Shown: one piece after another, positions 1 to 5,786 of the stretch
Position numbering within the stretch: position 1 is the stretch's first letter
How the letters are laid out: each line of letters starts with the position of its first letter
NCBI GenBank assembly: GCA_903867845.1
Contig: CAIPSZ010000010.1
Coordinates: forward strand, 1-13,433
Direction: 5' to 3'
Length of the DNA stretch: 13,433 nucleotides
From: Candidatus Kerfeldbacteria bacterium
GTDB lineage: Bacteria; Patescibacteriota; Patescibacteriia; PEXW01
The notes under the pieces: generated by a model
What the model saw: the letters and a program-made list of their open reading frames with translations, nothing else
The model's database searches: none
What the model was told of the DNA's origin: nothing
Made by a program: the position numbers and the translations under genes

Positions 1-440
1 CCCCAAACAAAAAAGCAACCTTTAACTACGACGTCTTGGAGACGTACGATGCGGGTATTGCGCTCACTGGCCCGGAAGTGAAGAGTGTGAAGGGCGGGAG
101 CGTGAGCTTGCAAGGTGCCTACGTGAGCCTGCGCGAGAGCAGTCTGTGGCTGGTGCACGCGTTCATTGGTCCGTACAAACCCGCGGCTGCAGTCCAGACA
201 CACTACGTGCCCGATCGGGACCGCCGCCTCCTGCTGAAGCACAGTGAGATTGCCTCGCTCATTGGCAAGATGCACAGCGCTGGCTGCACGCTCATCCCGC
301 TCAAATTTTTCACTAACCGAGGTTTAGTAAAAGTGAGCGTTGGTCTTGCGCGTGGGAAGAAAGCGCACGACAAACGATCCTCAATAAAGAAACGTGAAGT
401 TGCCCGCGACGTTGCCCGCGCCATGCGGCAGAAAGGTTGA
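1..440 (+). CDS. smpB: SsrA-binding protein SmpB, 5'-truncated by the window edge
   Basis: SmpB binds the tRNA-like domain of tmRNA and takes it to stalled ribosomes for trans-translation. The frame is open from base 3. The residues before the TTG at 36 (NKKATFNYDV) already match the conserved SmpB N-terminus, so that TTG is not the start; only about ten residues are missing to the left. Visible family marks are LETYDAGIALTGPEVKS, the stretch with KFFTNRGLVKVSVGLARGKK, and the basic tail with HDKRSSIKKRE that becomes helical on the ribosome. The 146 visible residues are close to the usual length of about 150. The gene ends in TGA, so TGA is a stop in this organism. The tmRNA gene follows 36 bases downstream, and the two are probably expressed together. 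Identity is secure; only the start is unseen. Confidence 0.96.
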   Translation, partial: PNKKATFNYDVLETYDAGIALTGPEVKSVKGGSVSLQGAYVSLRESSLWLVHAFIGPYKPAAAVQTHYVPDRDRRLLLKHSEIASLIGKMHSAGCTLIPLKFFTNRGLVKVSVGLARGKKAHDKRSSIKKREVARDVARAMRQKG

Positions 441-476
441 ACATTCGCGTCGAGCTCATCACCTGATGATCTCCAC

Positions 477-877
477 GGGGATGTCCAATAGTTGATAGAT
501 TGCATTACGGTTGGTGTGCGGGTCGCCCTCGTTCGGCACGGCGTAAAACTGCTGGACAACTCGACAACTGCCAATAGCATTGTCAGCAAAGTGAAGACTG
601 CGTTCGCTAACGCGTTCGCGCCAAGCTTTGCTCCGGCCCTCGCCTAAAAAACGATAGCCCATTCGCCCCGCGACCTGGCGCGGGAATCGCGAGTGTCATA
701 CTCCAGGCGTAGGTTGCGTGGGTGTGGTAACAGCGCAACCGAAAATCACCTCCACTAGATCCTGCCGAGCTTGGGTGCTCCATGCGTCAGGATTGAAACA
801 CCCGTGAACACCCTACACCTGTAGACCACCTACCCGCCGCATTCTAGACAGGGGCGCAAGACCCCTCATCTCCACCA
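477..877 (+). ncRNA. ssrA: tmRNA (ssrA) with four pseudoknots and a long degradation tag
   Basis: tmRNA acts as tRNA-Ala and then as mRNA to release stalled ribosomes and tag their products. The ends pair as a 7-bp acceptor, GGGGATG (477-483) with CATCTCC (867-873). This includes the G3-U wobble that alanyl-tRNA synthetase reads, followed by A874 and an encoded CCA (875-877). The T-stem is 850-854/862-866. The long helix 2 is 496-503/839-846 plus 509-516/827-834, each with one mismatch. PK1 (516-519/536-539 and 524-527/540-543) precedes the tag frame. After the tag stop come PK2 (667-672/679-684; loop 674-678 with 703-707), PK3 (712-718/734-740; 721-724 with 747-750) and PK4 (759-764/788-793; 773-777 with 799-803). 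The adjacent smpB supports the call. Oddities: the T-loop is CGCAAGA instead of a TTCRA type, and the D-loop lacks the usual GGNTTCGAC. All pairings were found by eye. Confidence 0.93.
570..647 (+). other. tmRNA tag reading frame, about 25 codons
   Basis: The frame lies between PK1 and PK2 of the tmRNA. Read from GCC at 570 it starts Ala-Asn-Ser-Ile-Val, passes through an Ala/Phe-rich part and ends FAPSFAPALA before TAA at 645. The ALA end is the usual protease-recognised tmRNA terminus, and Ala-Asn is the usual tag beginning. Twenty-five codons is long against the common 8-15. The resume codon is uncertain: GAC at 555, in the same frame and 11 bases after PK1, would give a 30-codon tag. Confidence 0.75.
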
Positions 878-1016
878 GCCTTCGCCCCTTCGGGGCTTCG
901 GCTGGCAGGCCAGTCTTCTTCAGCGAATGATCCTTGGCTTGCCGACCGACTTGATTTCCAGAAATGGCGAAGGCTGCCCTCCGTAGCTCAAGCGGAGCGC
1001 AGAGCGTAGGAGGGCT
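876..1016. repeat. Palindrome-rich block between tmRNA and GIY-YIG gene
   Basis: An exact 11-bp inverted repeat, CAGCCTTCGCC (876-886) and its complement (966-976), frames 79 bases and starts inside the CCA end of the tmRNA. The left arm can instead form a local hairpin: CAGCC 876-880 with 900-904, enclosing GCCCC 884-888 with 892-896, with TTC in each loop position. A second hairpin follows, GCCCTCC (976-982) with GGAGGGC (1009-1015), holding a competing CTCCG/CGGAG pair. There is no T-run after the first hairpin, so it is at best a weak ssrA terminator. The block looks like a small palindromic element attached to the GIY-YIG gene, or like tmRNA 3' processing and termination structure. I see no coding sequence in it. 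Confidence 0.6.
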
Positions 1017-1030
1017 GATACATCCTATAA

Positions 1031-1273
1031 ATGCATTACGTTTATATACTCCAACTTTTTGATGGCTCATTCTACACAGGCTACTCACCCGACGTTTTTG
1101 CTCGTCTTGAGGACCATAAACAAGGTAAATGCATCAGTACTAAGAATAAACGACCAGTGGACTTAGTCTGGTATTGCGCATTTACGAACAAGGTTACTGC
1201 TCTAAGTTTTGAAAAGTATCTAAAGTCCGGTTCTGGAATTGCCTTCCGTAACAAGCGATTTACACCTAAGTAA
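1031..1273 (+). CDS. Small GIY-YIG domain endonuclease-like protein
   Basis: This is an 80-residue stand-alone GIY-YIG domain of the UvrC/YhbQ-like type, a fold that makes metal-dependent single-strand cuts in DNA. The first catalytic motif is the YVYIL stretch at residues 3-7 and the second is YTG at 15-17. Arg25, His29 and Glu61 (in FEKYLKSGSG) fall where the family has its conserved Arg, His and metal-binding Glu. The basic end, AFRNKRF, is typical of this subfamily. The ATG at 1031 has no SD site. By hand count bases 1031-1270 are about 40% G+C, against about 61% in rplT, which suggests recent acquisition. A block of inverted repeats sits directly upstream and trmH begins 18 bases downstream. 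The domain call is firm; its biological target is unknown. Confidence 0.88.
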   Translation: MHYVYILQLFDGSFYTGYSPDVFARLEDHKQGKCISTKNKRPVDLVWYCAFTNKVTALSFEKYLKSGSGIAFRNKRFTPK

Positions 1274-1291
1274 ATTTTTGATCCTAACCAT

Positions 1292-2125
1292 ATGCCAAGA
1301 GTCATCAAAATTTACTCAGAAAACGATGTCTTCCAGAATATCGAGAAGCTACGTCGTAGTCGTGAAAAACGAAATCACCTTGGCCAGTTCCTCATTGAAG
1401 GAGTGCGGAACATCAACAATGCCCTGAAATATAGTTGGCCAATAGCCGCATTTCTGTATTCACCCGAAATGAAACTTTCAGGATGGGCAAAGGATATCCT
1501 GACCAGCTCAAAGGCGAAGCTCCATTACGAAATACCGCTGGCTCTCCTGCAAAAACTCAGCGGCAAGACCGAGACGTCCGAGCTCCTAGCTACGGCGGAA
1601 ATACCCAAAGATGATTTTGAGAGAATCCACCTACATAATGACTTCCTCGCCGTGGTATTTGATCGACCCGCAAGCCCCGGCAACCTAGGCACCATCATTC
1701 GTTCCGGCGATGCCTTTGATATCAATGGCATTGTGGTAACCGGACATGCAGTAGATGTATACGACCCAGAAACCATAAGTGCTTCAACTGGTTCGCTTTT
1801 TGCGCTGCCAATTGTCCGGAAGCCTTCGCACACCAATCTTCTCCCCTGGTTTGCCGAGCTTCGTGAACAACTTGGTGAATTGCAGATCATCGGTACTGAT
1901 GAAAAAGGTGAAAGTTCAGTAAAAGACGCTGATTTCAAAAAGCCCACAATACTATTAGTCGGGAATGAAACCTGGGGCTTGAGCGCCGCCTACCGTGAAC
2001 TTTGTAGCAAAACTGTGCGCATCCCAATGCAAGGCTCCGCCAGCTCATTGAATGTCGCATCAGCTACGAGCATCATCCTGTACGAAGCCTATTGTCAACG
2101 CCGGACAAACTCCAGTGAATCGTAG
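1292..2125 (+). CDS. SpoU/TrmH-family RNA 2'-O-ribose methyltransferase
   Basis: A SAM-dependent methyltransferase of the SPOUT trefoil-knot class that methylates a ribose 2'-OH, probably in 23S rRNA (RlmB/TsnR-like). Residues 1-100 form an N-terminal substrate-binding region with the usual FLIEGVRNINNAL stretch. The catalytic domain carries motif 1 at 131-138 (NLGTIIRS, with Asn131 and Arg137), then STGSLFALP at 165-173, motif 2 at 223-231 (VGNETWGLS, where the common form is GNEGxGL) and motif 3 at 244-258 (IPMQGSASSLNVASA). At 277 residues it is full length. The ATG has no SD site. It follows the GIY-YIG gene closely and may share its transcript. A hand count of 1321-1560 gives about 46% G+C, below the ribosomal protein genes. 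The exact target nucleotide cannot be read from sequence. Confidence 0.92.
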   Translation: MPRVIKIYSENDVFQNIEKLRRSREKRNHLGQFLIEGVRNINNALKYSWPIAAFLYSPEMKLSGWAKDILTSSKAKLHYEIPLALLQKLSGKTETSELLATAEIPKDDFERIHLHNDFLAVVFDRPASPGNLGTIIRSGDAFDINGIVVTGHAVDVYDPETISASTGSLFALPIVRKPSHTNLLPWFAELREQLGELQIIGTDEKGESSVKDADFKKPTILLVGNETWGLSAAYRELCSKTVRIPMQGSASSLNVASATSIILYEAYCQRRTNSSES

Positions 2126-2131
2126 AGATCC

Positions 2132-2162
2132 TTGCCGAAAAGTAATGTTTCTCTGCTATACT
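2132..2162 (+). promoter_or_regulatory. Extended -10 promoter for the infC operon
   Basis: A -35-like TTGCCG (2132-2137) and a -10 TATACT (2157-2162) preceded by TGC, an extended -10, are separated by 19 bases. The wide spacer fits reliance on the extended -10. The start would be near 2169, giving a leader of about 26 bases before the ATA start of infC. Confidence 0.65.
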
Positions 2163-2194
2163 ACCCCCATCTCGTTTCCTAACCCCCGACGCGT

Positions 2195-2707
2195 ATAAGT
2201 ACCAAACGTTTCCGCATCAACTTCCAAATCCGGCTCCCGGAGATCCAGGTCATTGATGCGGATGGCAAGTTCCTAGGCCCCATGCCTACCGAACGGGCTC
2301 TTCAGCTTGCAAAGGATCAAGAACTCGACCTCGTGGAAGTGAACCCCCGCGCAACCCCACCCATCTGCAAGATCATCGACTGGGGCTCGTACCTCTACCA
2401 GCAAGAGAAAGCCGAACGCAAGCAGAAGGCCAAGACCAAAGTATCCGAAATTAAAGGCATTCGCCTCTCGCTAAAGATTGGCGCTCACGACCTGGACATG
2501 CGGCGCGAGCAGGCCCTGAAATTCTTCGAACAGGGCGACCGCGTGAAATTGGAGATGATCCTGCGAGGCCGTGAACGGGCGCGCATGGACCTAGCGCGGA
2601 AAATCATGTCGGACTTCATTGGCAGCCTGGGCGATGATGTTGTGGTCGATGCCCCCATGAGCTCTATGGGTGGACGCCTGACCGGGCTGATCCGCAAGAA
2701 GAAGTAG
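2195..2707 (+). CDS. infC: Translation initiation factor IF-3, apparent ATA start
   Basis: IF3 binds the 30S subunit, keeps it from joining 50S too early and rejects wrong start codons. The first ATG (2282) would remove the conserved beginning, which is plainly coded upstream: KRFRINFQIRLPEIQVIDA continues in frame into FLGPMPTERAL. The frame runs back only to a TAA at 2180-2182 and holds no ATG, GTG or TTG before 2282. ATA at 2195 gives a normal N-terminus and 170 residues, the expected size. The N-domain covers about residues 1-75, a Lys-rich linker (EKAERKQKAKTK) follows, and the C-domain starts near LSLKIGAHDLDMRREQ and ends LIRKKK. A rare start codon in infC is known from E. coli (ATU type), where IF3 represses its own synthesis; the same is inferred here. 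No SD is visible. rpmI and rplT follow. Confidence 0.93.
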   Translation: MSTKRFRINFQIRLPEIQVIDADGKFLGPMPTERALQLAKDQELDLVEVNPRATPPICKIIDWGSYLYQQEKAERKQKAKTKVSEIKGIRLSLKIGAHDLDMRREQALKFFEQGDRVKLEMILRGRERARMDLARKIMSDFIGSLGDDVVVDAPMSSMGGRLTGLIRKKK

Positions 2708-2725
2708 AATCCCCACCCGAAACCC

Positions 2726-2754
2726 TTGACGAACCCCGCCAAACGGGGTAGATT
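2726..2754 (+). promoter_or_regulatory. Promoter upstream of rpmI, with hairpin in the spacer
   Basis: TTGACG (2726-2731) and TAGATT (2749-2754) are 17 bases apart. The start would fall near 2761, within two bases of the rpmI ATG at 2763, so the mRNA would be almost leaderless. The spacer contains CCCCG-CCAAA-CGGGG (2734-2748), a hairpin without a T-run that could also weaken read-through from infC. Confidence 0.55.
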
Positions 2755-2762
2755 CGAAACCT

Positions 2763-2960
2763 ATGCCAAAGATTAAGACGCATAAAGCTACCGCCAAACG
2801 ATTCCGCCGCACCGGCGCGAACAAGCTCATGCGCCGCGCTGCCGGGCAGGACCACTTCAATGCACGAGAATCTGGCAACATTACTCGCGGCAAGCGCCGC
2901 GACAAGCCCGCGCACAAGACGAACGTCCGTGCCATTCGCGAGCTCACTCCCCACGCCTAA
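2763..2960 (+). CDS. rpmI: 50S ribosomal protein L35 (bL35)
   Basis: A 65-residue, strongly basic protein of the large ribosomal subunit. It begins MPKIKTHKATAKRFRRTG, the standard L35 signature, and continues with a GQDHFN stretch and KRRDK before the end. It lies 55 bases after infC and 3 bases before rplT, the classic infC-rpmI-rplT order. No SD precedes the ATG. A promoter-like pair ends eight bases upstream, so translation may start on a leaderless or very short-leader mRNA when it is not made by read-through from infC. Confidence 0.97.
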   Translation: MPKIKTHKATAKRFRRTGANKLMRRAAGQDHFNARESGNITRGKRRDKPAHKTNVRAIRELTPHA

Positions 2961-2963
2961 CCT

Positions 2964-3308
2964 ATGCGCGTCAAACGAGGTACCAGCCACATCAAGCACC
3001 GCAAGAACCTGCTCTCCCGAGCCAAGGGCTACCGTTGGAAGCGCAAGTCCAGCCCCAAGCTGGCCAAGGTTGCCGTCCGCAAAGCTGGCCGCTACGCCTA
3101 CATCCACCGCCGTTTGAAGAAGCGCGACGCCCGCGGCCTCTGGCAGATTAAAATTAACGCAGCCGCCCGCTTGAACGGCATGACCTACTCCACCTTCATG
3201 CACGCCCTCAAAGTGGCCAAGGTCGAACTCGACCGCAAGATCCTAGCCGCCATTGCCGAACACCAGCCCAAAATCTTCACGGCAATTGTGCAGCAGGTGA
3301 AGAAGTAA
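2964..3308 (+). CDS. rplT: 50S ribosomal protein L20 (bL20)
   Basis: L20 binds 23S rRNA early in 50S assembly and in several bacteria also represses its own operon. This 114-residue protein has the family beginning MRVKRGTSHIKHRKNLLSRAK, the GYRWKRKSSPKLAK stretch with KAGRYAYIHRRLKKRD, and a C-terminal globular part (NGMTYSTFMHALKVAKVELDRK) that matches the normal length. It starts only three bases after the rpmI stop without an SD, so translational coupling to rpmI is likely. I saw no L20-binding leader structure. A strong terminator follows 17 bases after the stop. Confidence 0.97.
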   Translation: MRVKRGTSHIKHRKNLLSRAKGYRWKRKSSPKLAKVAVRKAGRYAYIHRRLKKRDARGLWQIKINAAARLNGMTYSTFMHALKVAKVELDRKILAAIAEHQPKIFTAIVQQVKK

Positions 3309-3325
3309 ACAATCCTCAATAATCC

Positions 3326-3355
3326 AAAACACCCCGTGAGGGGTGTTTTTCTTTT
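3326..3355 (+). terminator. Rho-independent terminator of infC-rpmI-rplT
   Basis: AAAACACCCC (3326-3335) pairs perfectly with GGGGTGTTTT (3340-3349) around a GTGA loop and is followed by further T residues, interrupted once by C. It closes the operon directly after rplT. Confidence 0.93.
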
Positions 3356-3359
3356 CCAC

Positions 3360-3388
3360 TTGGCATCACGATGGGCGCATGTTACAAT
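3360..3388 (+). promoter_or_regulatory. Promoter of tRNA-Asp
   Basis: TTGGCA (3360-3365) and TACAAT (3383-3388) are 17 bases apart, directly after the rplT terminator. The start would be near 3395, ten bases before the mature tRNA 5' end. Confidence 0.75.
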
Positions 3389-3404
3389 CGCCCCGCTATC
3401 CCTT

Positions 3405-3480
3405 GGACCCGTAGTGTAGCGGTTAACACGTCTCCCTGTCACGGAGAAGATCGAGGGTTCGATTCCCTTCGGGTCCGCCA
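3405..3480 (+). tRNA. tRNA-Asp (GTC)
   Basis: A full cloverleaf can be drawn: acceptor GGACCCG with CGGGTCC, D-arm GTGT/ACAC, and anticodon stem TCTCC/GGAGA with loop CTGTCAC (anticodon GTC at 3438-3440). The T-arm has the canonical loop TTCGATT, and G73 and CCA (3478-3480) are encoded. Its T-loop is normal, unlike that of the tmRNA in this window. It has its own promoter. Confidence 0.98.
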
Positions 3481-3671
3481 GCTCGTTTCGCACTTCACCC
3501 TTCGCCCCACCGTAGGTGGTTCTTCGGGTTGTGTGCGAATCCTCGCTTTACCCCACGAACGCGTGCTCGGCTCTTTGCGCCTGCGCGCCACATTCGTGGG
3601 GACCCCGCTAATGAGGGAATCGAAGCTTGCGACCCATTGGGAGCAAGCGGCAATTAATGCTGATTGGTCGT
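3481..3671 (+). other. Structured non-coding stretch after tRNA-Asp
   Basis: I find no gene here. There are two strong folds. A nested hairpin at 3487-3539 has TTCGCAC with GTGCGAA, ACCC 3497-3500 with GGGT 3526-3529, and CCACC 3507-3511 with GGTGG 3515-3519. A 9-bp inverted repeat, CCCCACGAA (3551-3559) with TTCGTGGGG (3593-3601), encloses 33 GC-rich bases, and GGGGACCCC (3598-3606) overlaps its right arm. Neither is followed by a T-run. They may be tRNA 3' trailer structure, a small RNA or repeat DNA. Confidence 0.5.
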
Positions 3672-3700
3672 TTGTCCGTGTTCGAAAAATCCCCTAGGCT
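3672..3700 (+). promoter_or_regulatory. Candidate promoter of the YfhO-like gene
   Basis: TTGTCC (3672-3677) and TAGGCT (3695-3700) are 17 bases apart. Transcription would begin at about 3707, the A of the ATG, which would make a leaderless mRNA. The match to consensus is modest, but the architecture equals that before rpmI. Confidence 0.4.
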
Positions 3701-3706
3701 TACCGC

Positions 3707-5782
3707 ATGTCTCGACTTCTTGCTTACTGCCGCCGCGGTCCGGTCCTTGCGACGTTCATTGTCACTGCCGTCACGCTCATCCTCTTCGCGCCCATTCTCC
3801 GTGGGTACGTCCCGCTTGCGGTTGGCTCGCTGCCGAAGTTAATGCCCGTGCAGACGAGCTCGTTCGCCCCGTCGAACGCACTCCGGGATGCGCTCGTCCA
3901 ATCCTACCCGTACCACGCGTTCATTACCGAAGCATTTCGCCACGGCGTGTTCCCACTCTGGAATGACAAACTCTTTGCCGGTACGCCGTTCTTTGCGAAC
4001 GGTCAAGCCGGAGTCCTCTCCCCCATCAAGGCATTGTGGTGGTGGCTCCCACCCGCGACCAGCTTCTCGCTCTCGGTTATCCTGCAGTTCCTCGTCGCTG
4101 GCCTTGGCATGTACTTGCTGACGGGGATGTGGAGTTGGCGAAAGTCATCCCGACTCATCGCGTCAATTGGTTTCATGCTGTGCGGCCCGTTCGTCCTGTG
4201 GAGCACGACGAGCATTATGAGTTCGGTCATGGCGTGGTTGCCGTGGCTGCTCTGGTGCATCCACGGTTTGCACCGCGATCTCCACTGGAAGTGGGCTGCG
4301 GGCATTGCCGTGGTGAGCGCGGCGACGTTCTTCAGCGGGCAAGTGCAAATTGCCATACTCGTCTTCCTTTTCAGTGTCATCTGGGCTGCTGCGTTCTGGC
4401 AGCGCAGTCAGTGGCAGCGGCGCCTAGTACTATTCCTTGCTGCCTTTGCGCTCGGCCTAGGGTTGAGCAGCGTGCAGCTCCTGCCCACGCTCGAAGCTTC
4501 ATCGCAAGCCTACCGCGAGCCGGGTACCTTCAGCCTCACCTACCTCCTCAACCCGGCACACCTGTTCGCATTCAACGGAAAGAATGTGGAAGCCATGGCG
4601 ACGCTCGCTGGGCCGAACATCCTTGGAACAACCGCGACGTACCGCGGGCCGGCAAACTTCCTCGAGGGTAATTTCTACGTCGGACCAATTATCCTCCTCC
4701 TCGCACTCGCTTCCGTTCGCCTATGGCGTAAACGTGTGTGGCGTGTTGCGGCGATTGTCGTGGGCGCCGTCGTGCTCGCCATTGCCTTCCCAACACTGAA
4801 AAGTCTGTTCGTAGATAAACTCCTGCCACCCCTCTCGCTCGCTACGGTCTGGCGTTTTAGCATCTTCCTGTGTTTTGGCCTTGCCGTACTCGCAGGCCTT
4901 GGTGCCGAAGTGCTCACTGAAAAGCGGCGCAAGGCTGGAGTAGTACTCGTGGTGCTCGCGGCTGCCGTTGGGCTGTGGCAGTGGCAGCACGTCTTGCCCT
5001 TTGGTCCACGTGCTGATCTGTACCCTCCCACGCCAATCCTGCAGGCAGCACAACCGGCAACAAGCACTGGCCGGATGTGGGCACGGGATGGCAACCTGGA
5101 TGAGTACATGCCGTACGGCATCGCCACTATCCTCGGCTACGACTCGCTGTACCCGAAAACCTACCTTGACCTTTGGCAAGCGAATAGCACGCTCGTGCGG
5201 CGAAACCAGCTCGTCGTCAACAACCCAAACCCGAAATTGCTCGCAGTTACTGGTGTTGCCAGCATCCTCACGCTAACACCGTTACCGAGTGGCTGGCATG
5301 CGCAGCAGGAAGCAGCGCCCTGGGTACTCGCCGTTCCAGACGTCCCACAACCAACCCTCCACGTCGTGCAACGCGTAGTGTCGACCGATGATCCAGCAAA
5401 GCTACAAGCAATTGATCCAGTAACCGAAGCGCTCATTGCCGGAAATCCTCCCCGCGTTGATGTAACTACGCAAGGCACTGCCATCATCCTCGAGCAAAAA
5501 CCAACGGCACTCCACGTTCAGGCGAAGGCCACTGGTGCGACGGTGCTCGTCACCCCGCTGCAGTACTACCCGGGCTGGAAAGCGACGGTGGATGGAAAAG
5601 CCGTGGCGCTCCGACGAGTGAACATTGCGTTCATCGGCGTCCCCCTGGATTCGGGCGACCATGACGTTCGCATCACCTACCAACCGCACTCCTTCACCCT
5701 GGGGCTCATCGTCAGTGGGGCGACAGCACTCGCACTCATCATCATTACCATCGTGCGACGACGGCGAGCATCGAGGACGTAA
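3707..5782 (+). CDS. YfhO-family multipass membrane protein (GT-C glycosyltransferase-like)
   Basis: A 691-residue integral membrane protein resembling YfhO, whose relatives are linked to glycosylation of cell-envelope polymers with polyprenyl-linked sugars. Residues 12-33 form the first membrane helix. The first outer loop has DALVQSYPYHAFITEAF, then GVFPLWNDKLFAGTPFFANGQ (residues 61-100), the pattern seen in GT-C enzymes, with Asp61 as a possible catalytic acid. About ten further hydrophobic helices extend to residue 424. Then comes an outer domain (about 430-660) with GYDSLYPKTYLDLW and the YfhO-like LQYYPGWKATVDGK near 618-631, and a last helix (665-683) before a basic tail. There is no SD at the ATG. 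The stop is four bases from that of the opposite NHL gene, with no terminator between. Donor and acceptor are unknown. Confidence 0.8.
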   Translation: MSRLLAYCRRGPVLATFIVTAVTLILFAPILRGYVPLAVGSLPKLMPVQTSSFAPSNALRDALVQSYPYHAFITEAFRHGVFPLWNDKLFAGTPFFANGQAGVLSPIKALWWWLPPATSFSLSVILQFLVAGLGMYLLTGMWSWRKSSRLIASIGFMLCGPFVLWSTTSIMSSVMAWLPWLLWCIHGLHRDLHWKWAAGIAVVSAATFFSGQVQIAILVFLFSVIWAAAFWQRSQWQRRLVLFLAAFALGLGLSSVQLLPTLEASSQAYREPGTFSLTYLLNPAHLFAFNGKNVEAMATLAGPNILGTTATYRGPANFLEGNFYVGPIILLLALASVRLWRKRVWRVAAIVVGAVVLAIAFPTLKSLFVDKLLPPLSLATVWRFSIFLCFGLAVLAGLGAEVLTEKRRKAGVVLVVLAAAVGLWQWQHVLPFGPRADLYPPTPILQAAQPATSTGRMWARDGNLDEYMPYGIATILGYDSLYPKTYLDLWQANSTLVRRNQLVVNNPNPKLLAVTGVASILTLTPLPSGWHAQQEAAPWVLAVPDVPQPTLHVVQRVVSTDDPAKLQAIDPVTEALIAGNPPRVDVTTQGTAIILEQKPTALHVQAKATGATVLVTPLQYYPGWKATVDGKAVALRRVNIAFIGVPLDSGDHDVRITYQPHSFTLGLIVSGATALALIIITIVRRRRASRT

Positions 5783-5786
5783 GGCG

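Noticed and set aside
459..698. Minus-strand open frame of 67-77 codons after smpB
   Set aside because: It lies wholly inside the tmRNA, whose paired helices, pseudoknots and tag frame explain the sequence; the peptide matches nothing I know.
476..1030. CRISPR array or att-flanked prophage near the tmRNA
   Set aside because: There are no regularly spaced direct repeats, no integrase gene and no second copy of the tmRNA 3' end within the window.
813..1088. Minus-strand 91-codon frame containing a VEMRGLAPL stretch
   Set aside because: This peptide type arises from reading the antisense of a tRNA-Ala-like 3' end. Here it is the complement of the tmRNA T-arm and acceptor, plus palindromic DNA.
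2664..3203. Minus-strand 179-codon open frame
   Set aside because: It is the complement of infC, rpmI and rplT, which are certain; a GC-rich shadow.
3185..3493. Minus-strand 102-codon frame with DPKGIEPSIFSVTGRR
   Set aside because: Antisense of tRNA-Asp and of the end of rplT, a well-known false gene type.
3371..3697. Plus-strand 108-codon frame across tRNA-Asp
   Set aside because: It overlaps the tRNA and the structured stretch after it, with no start signal or recognisable protein.
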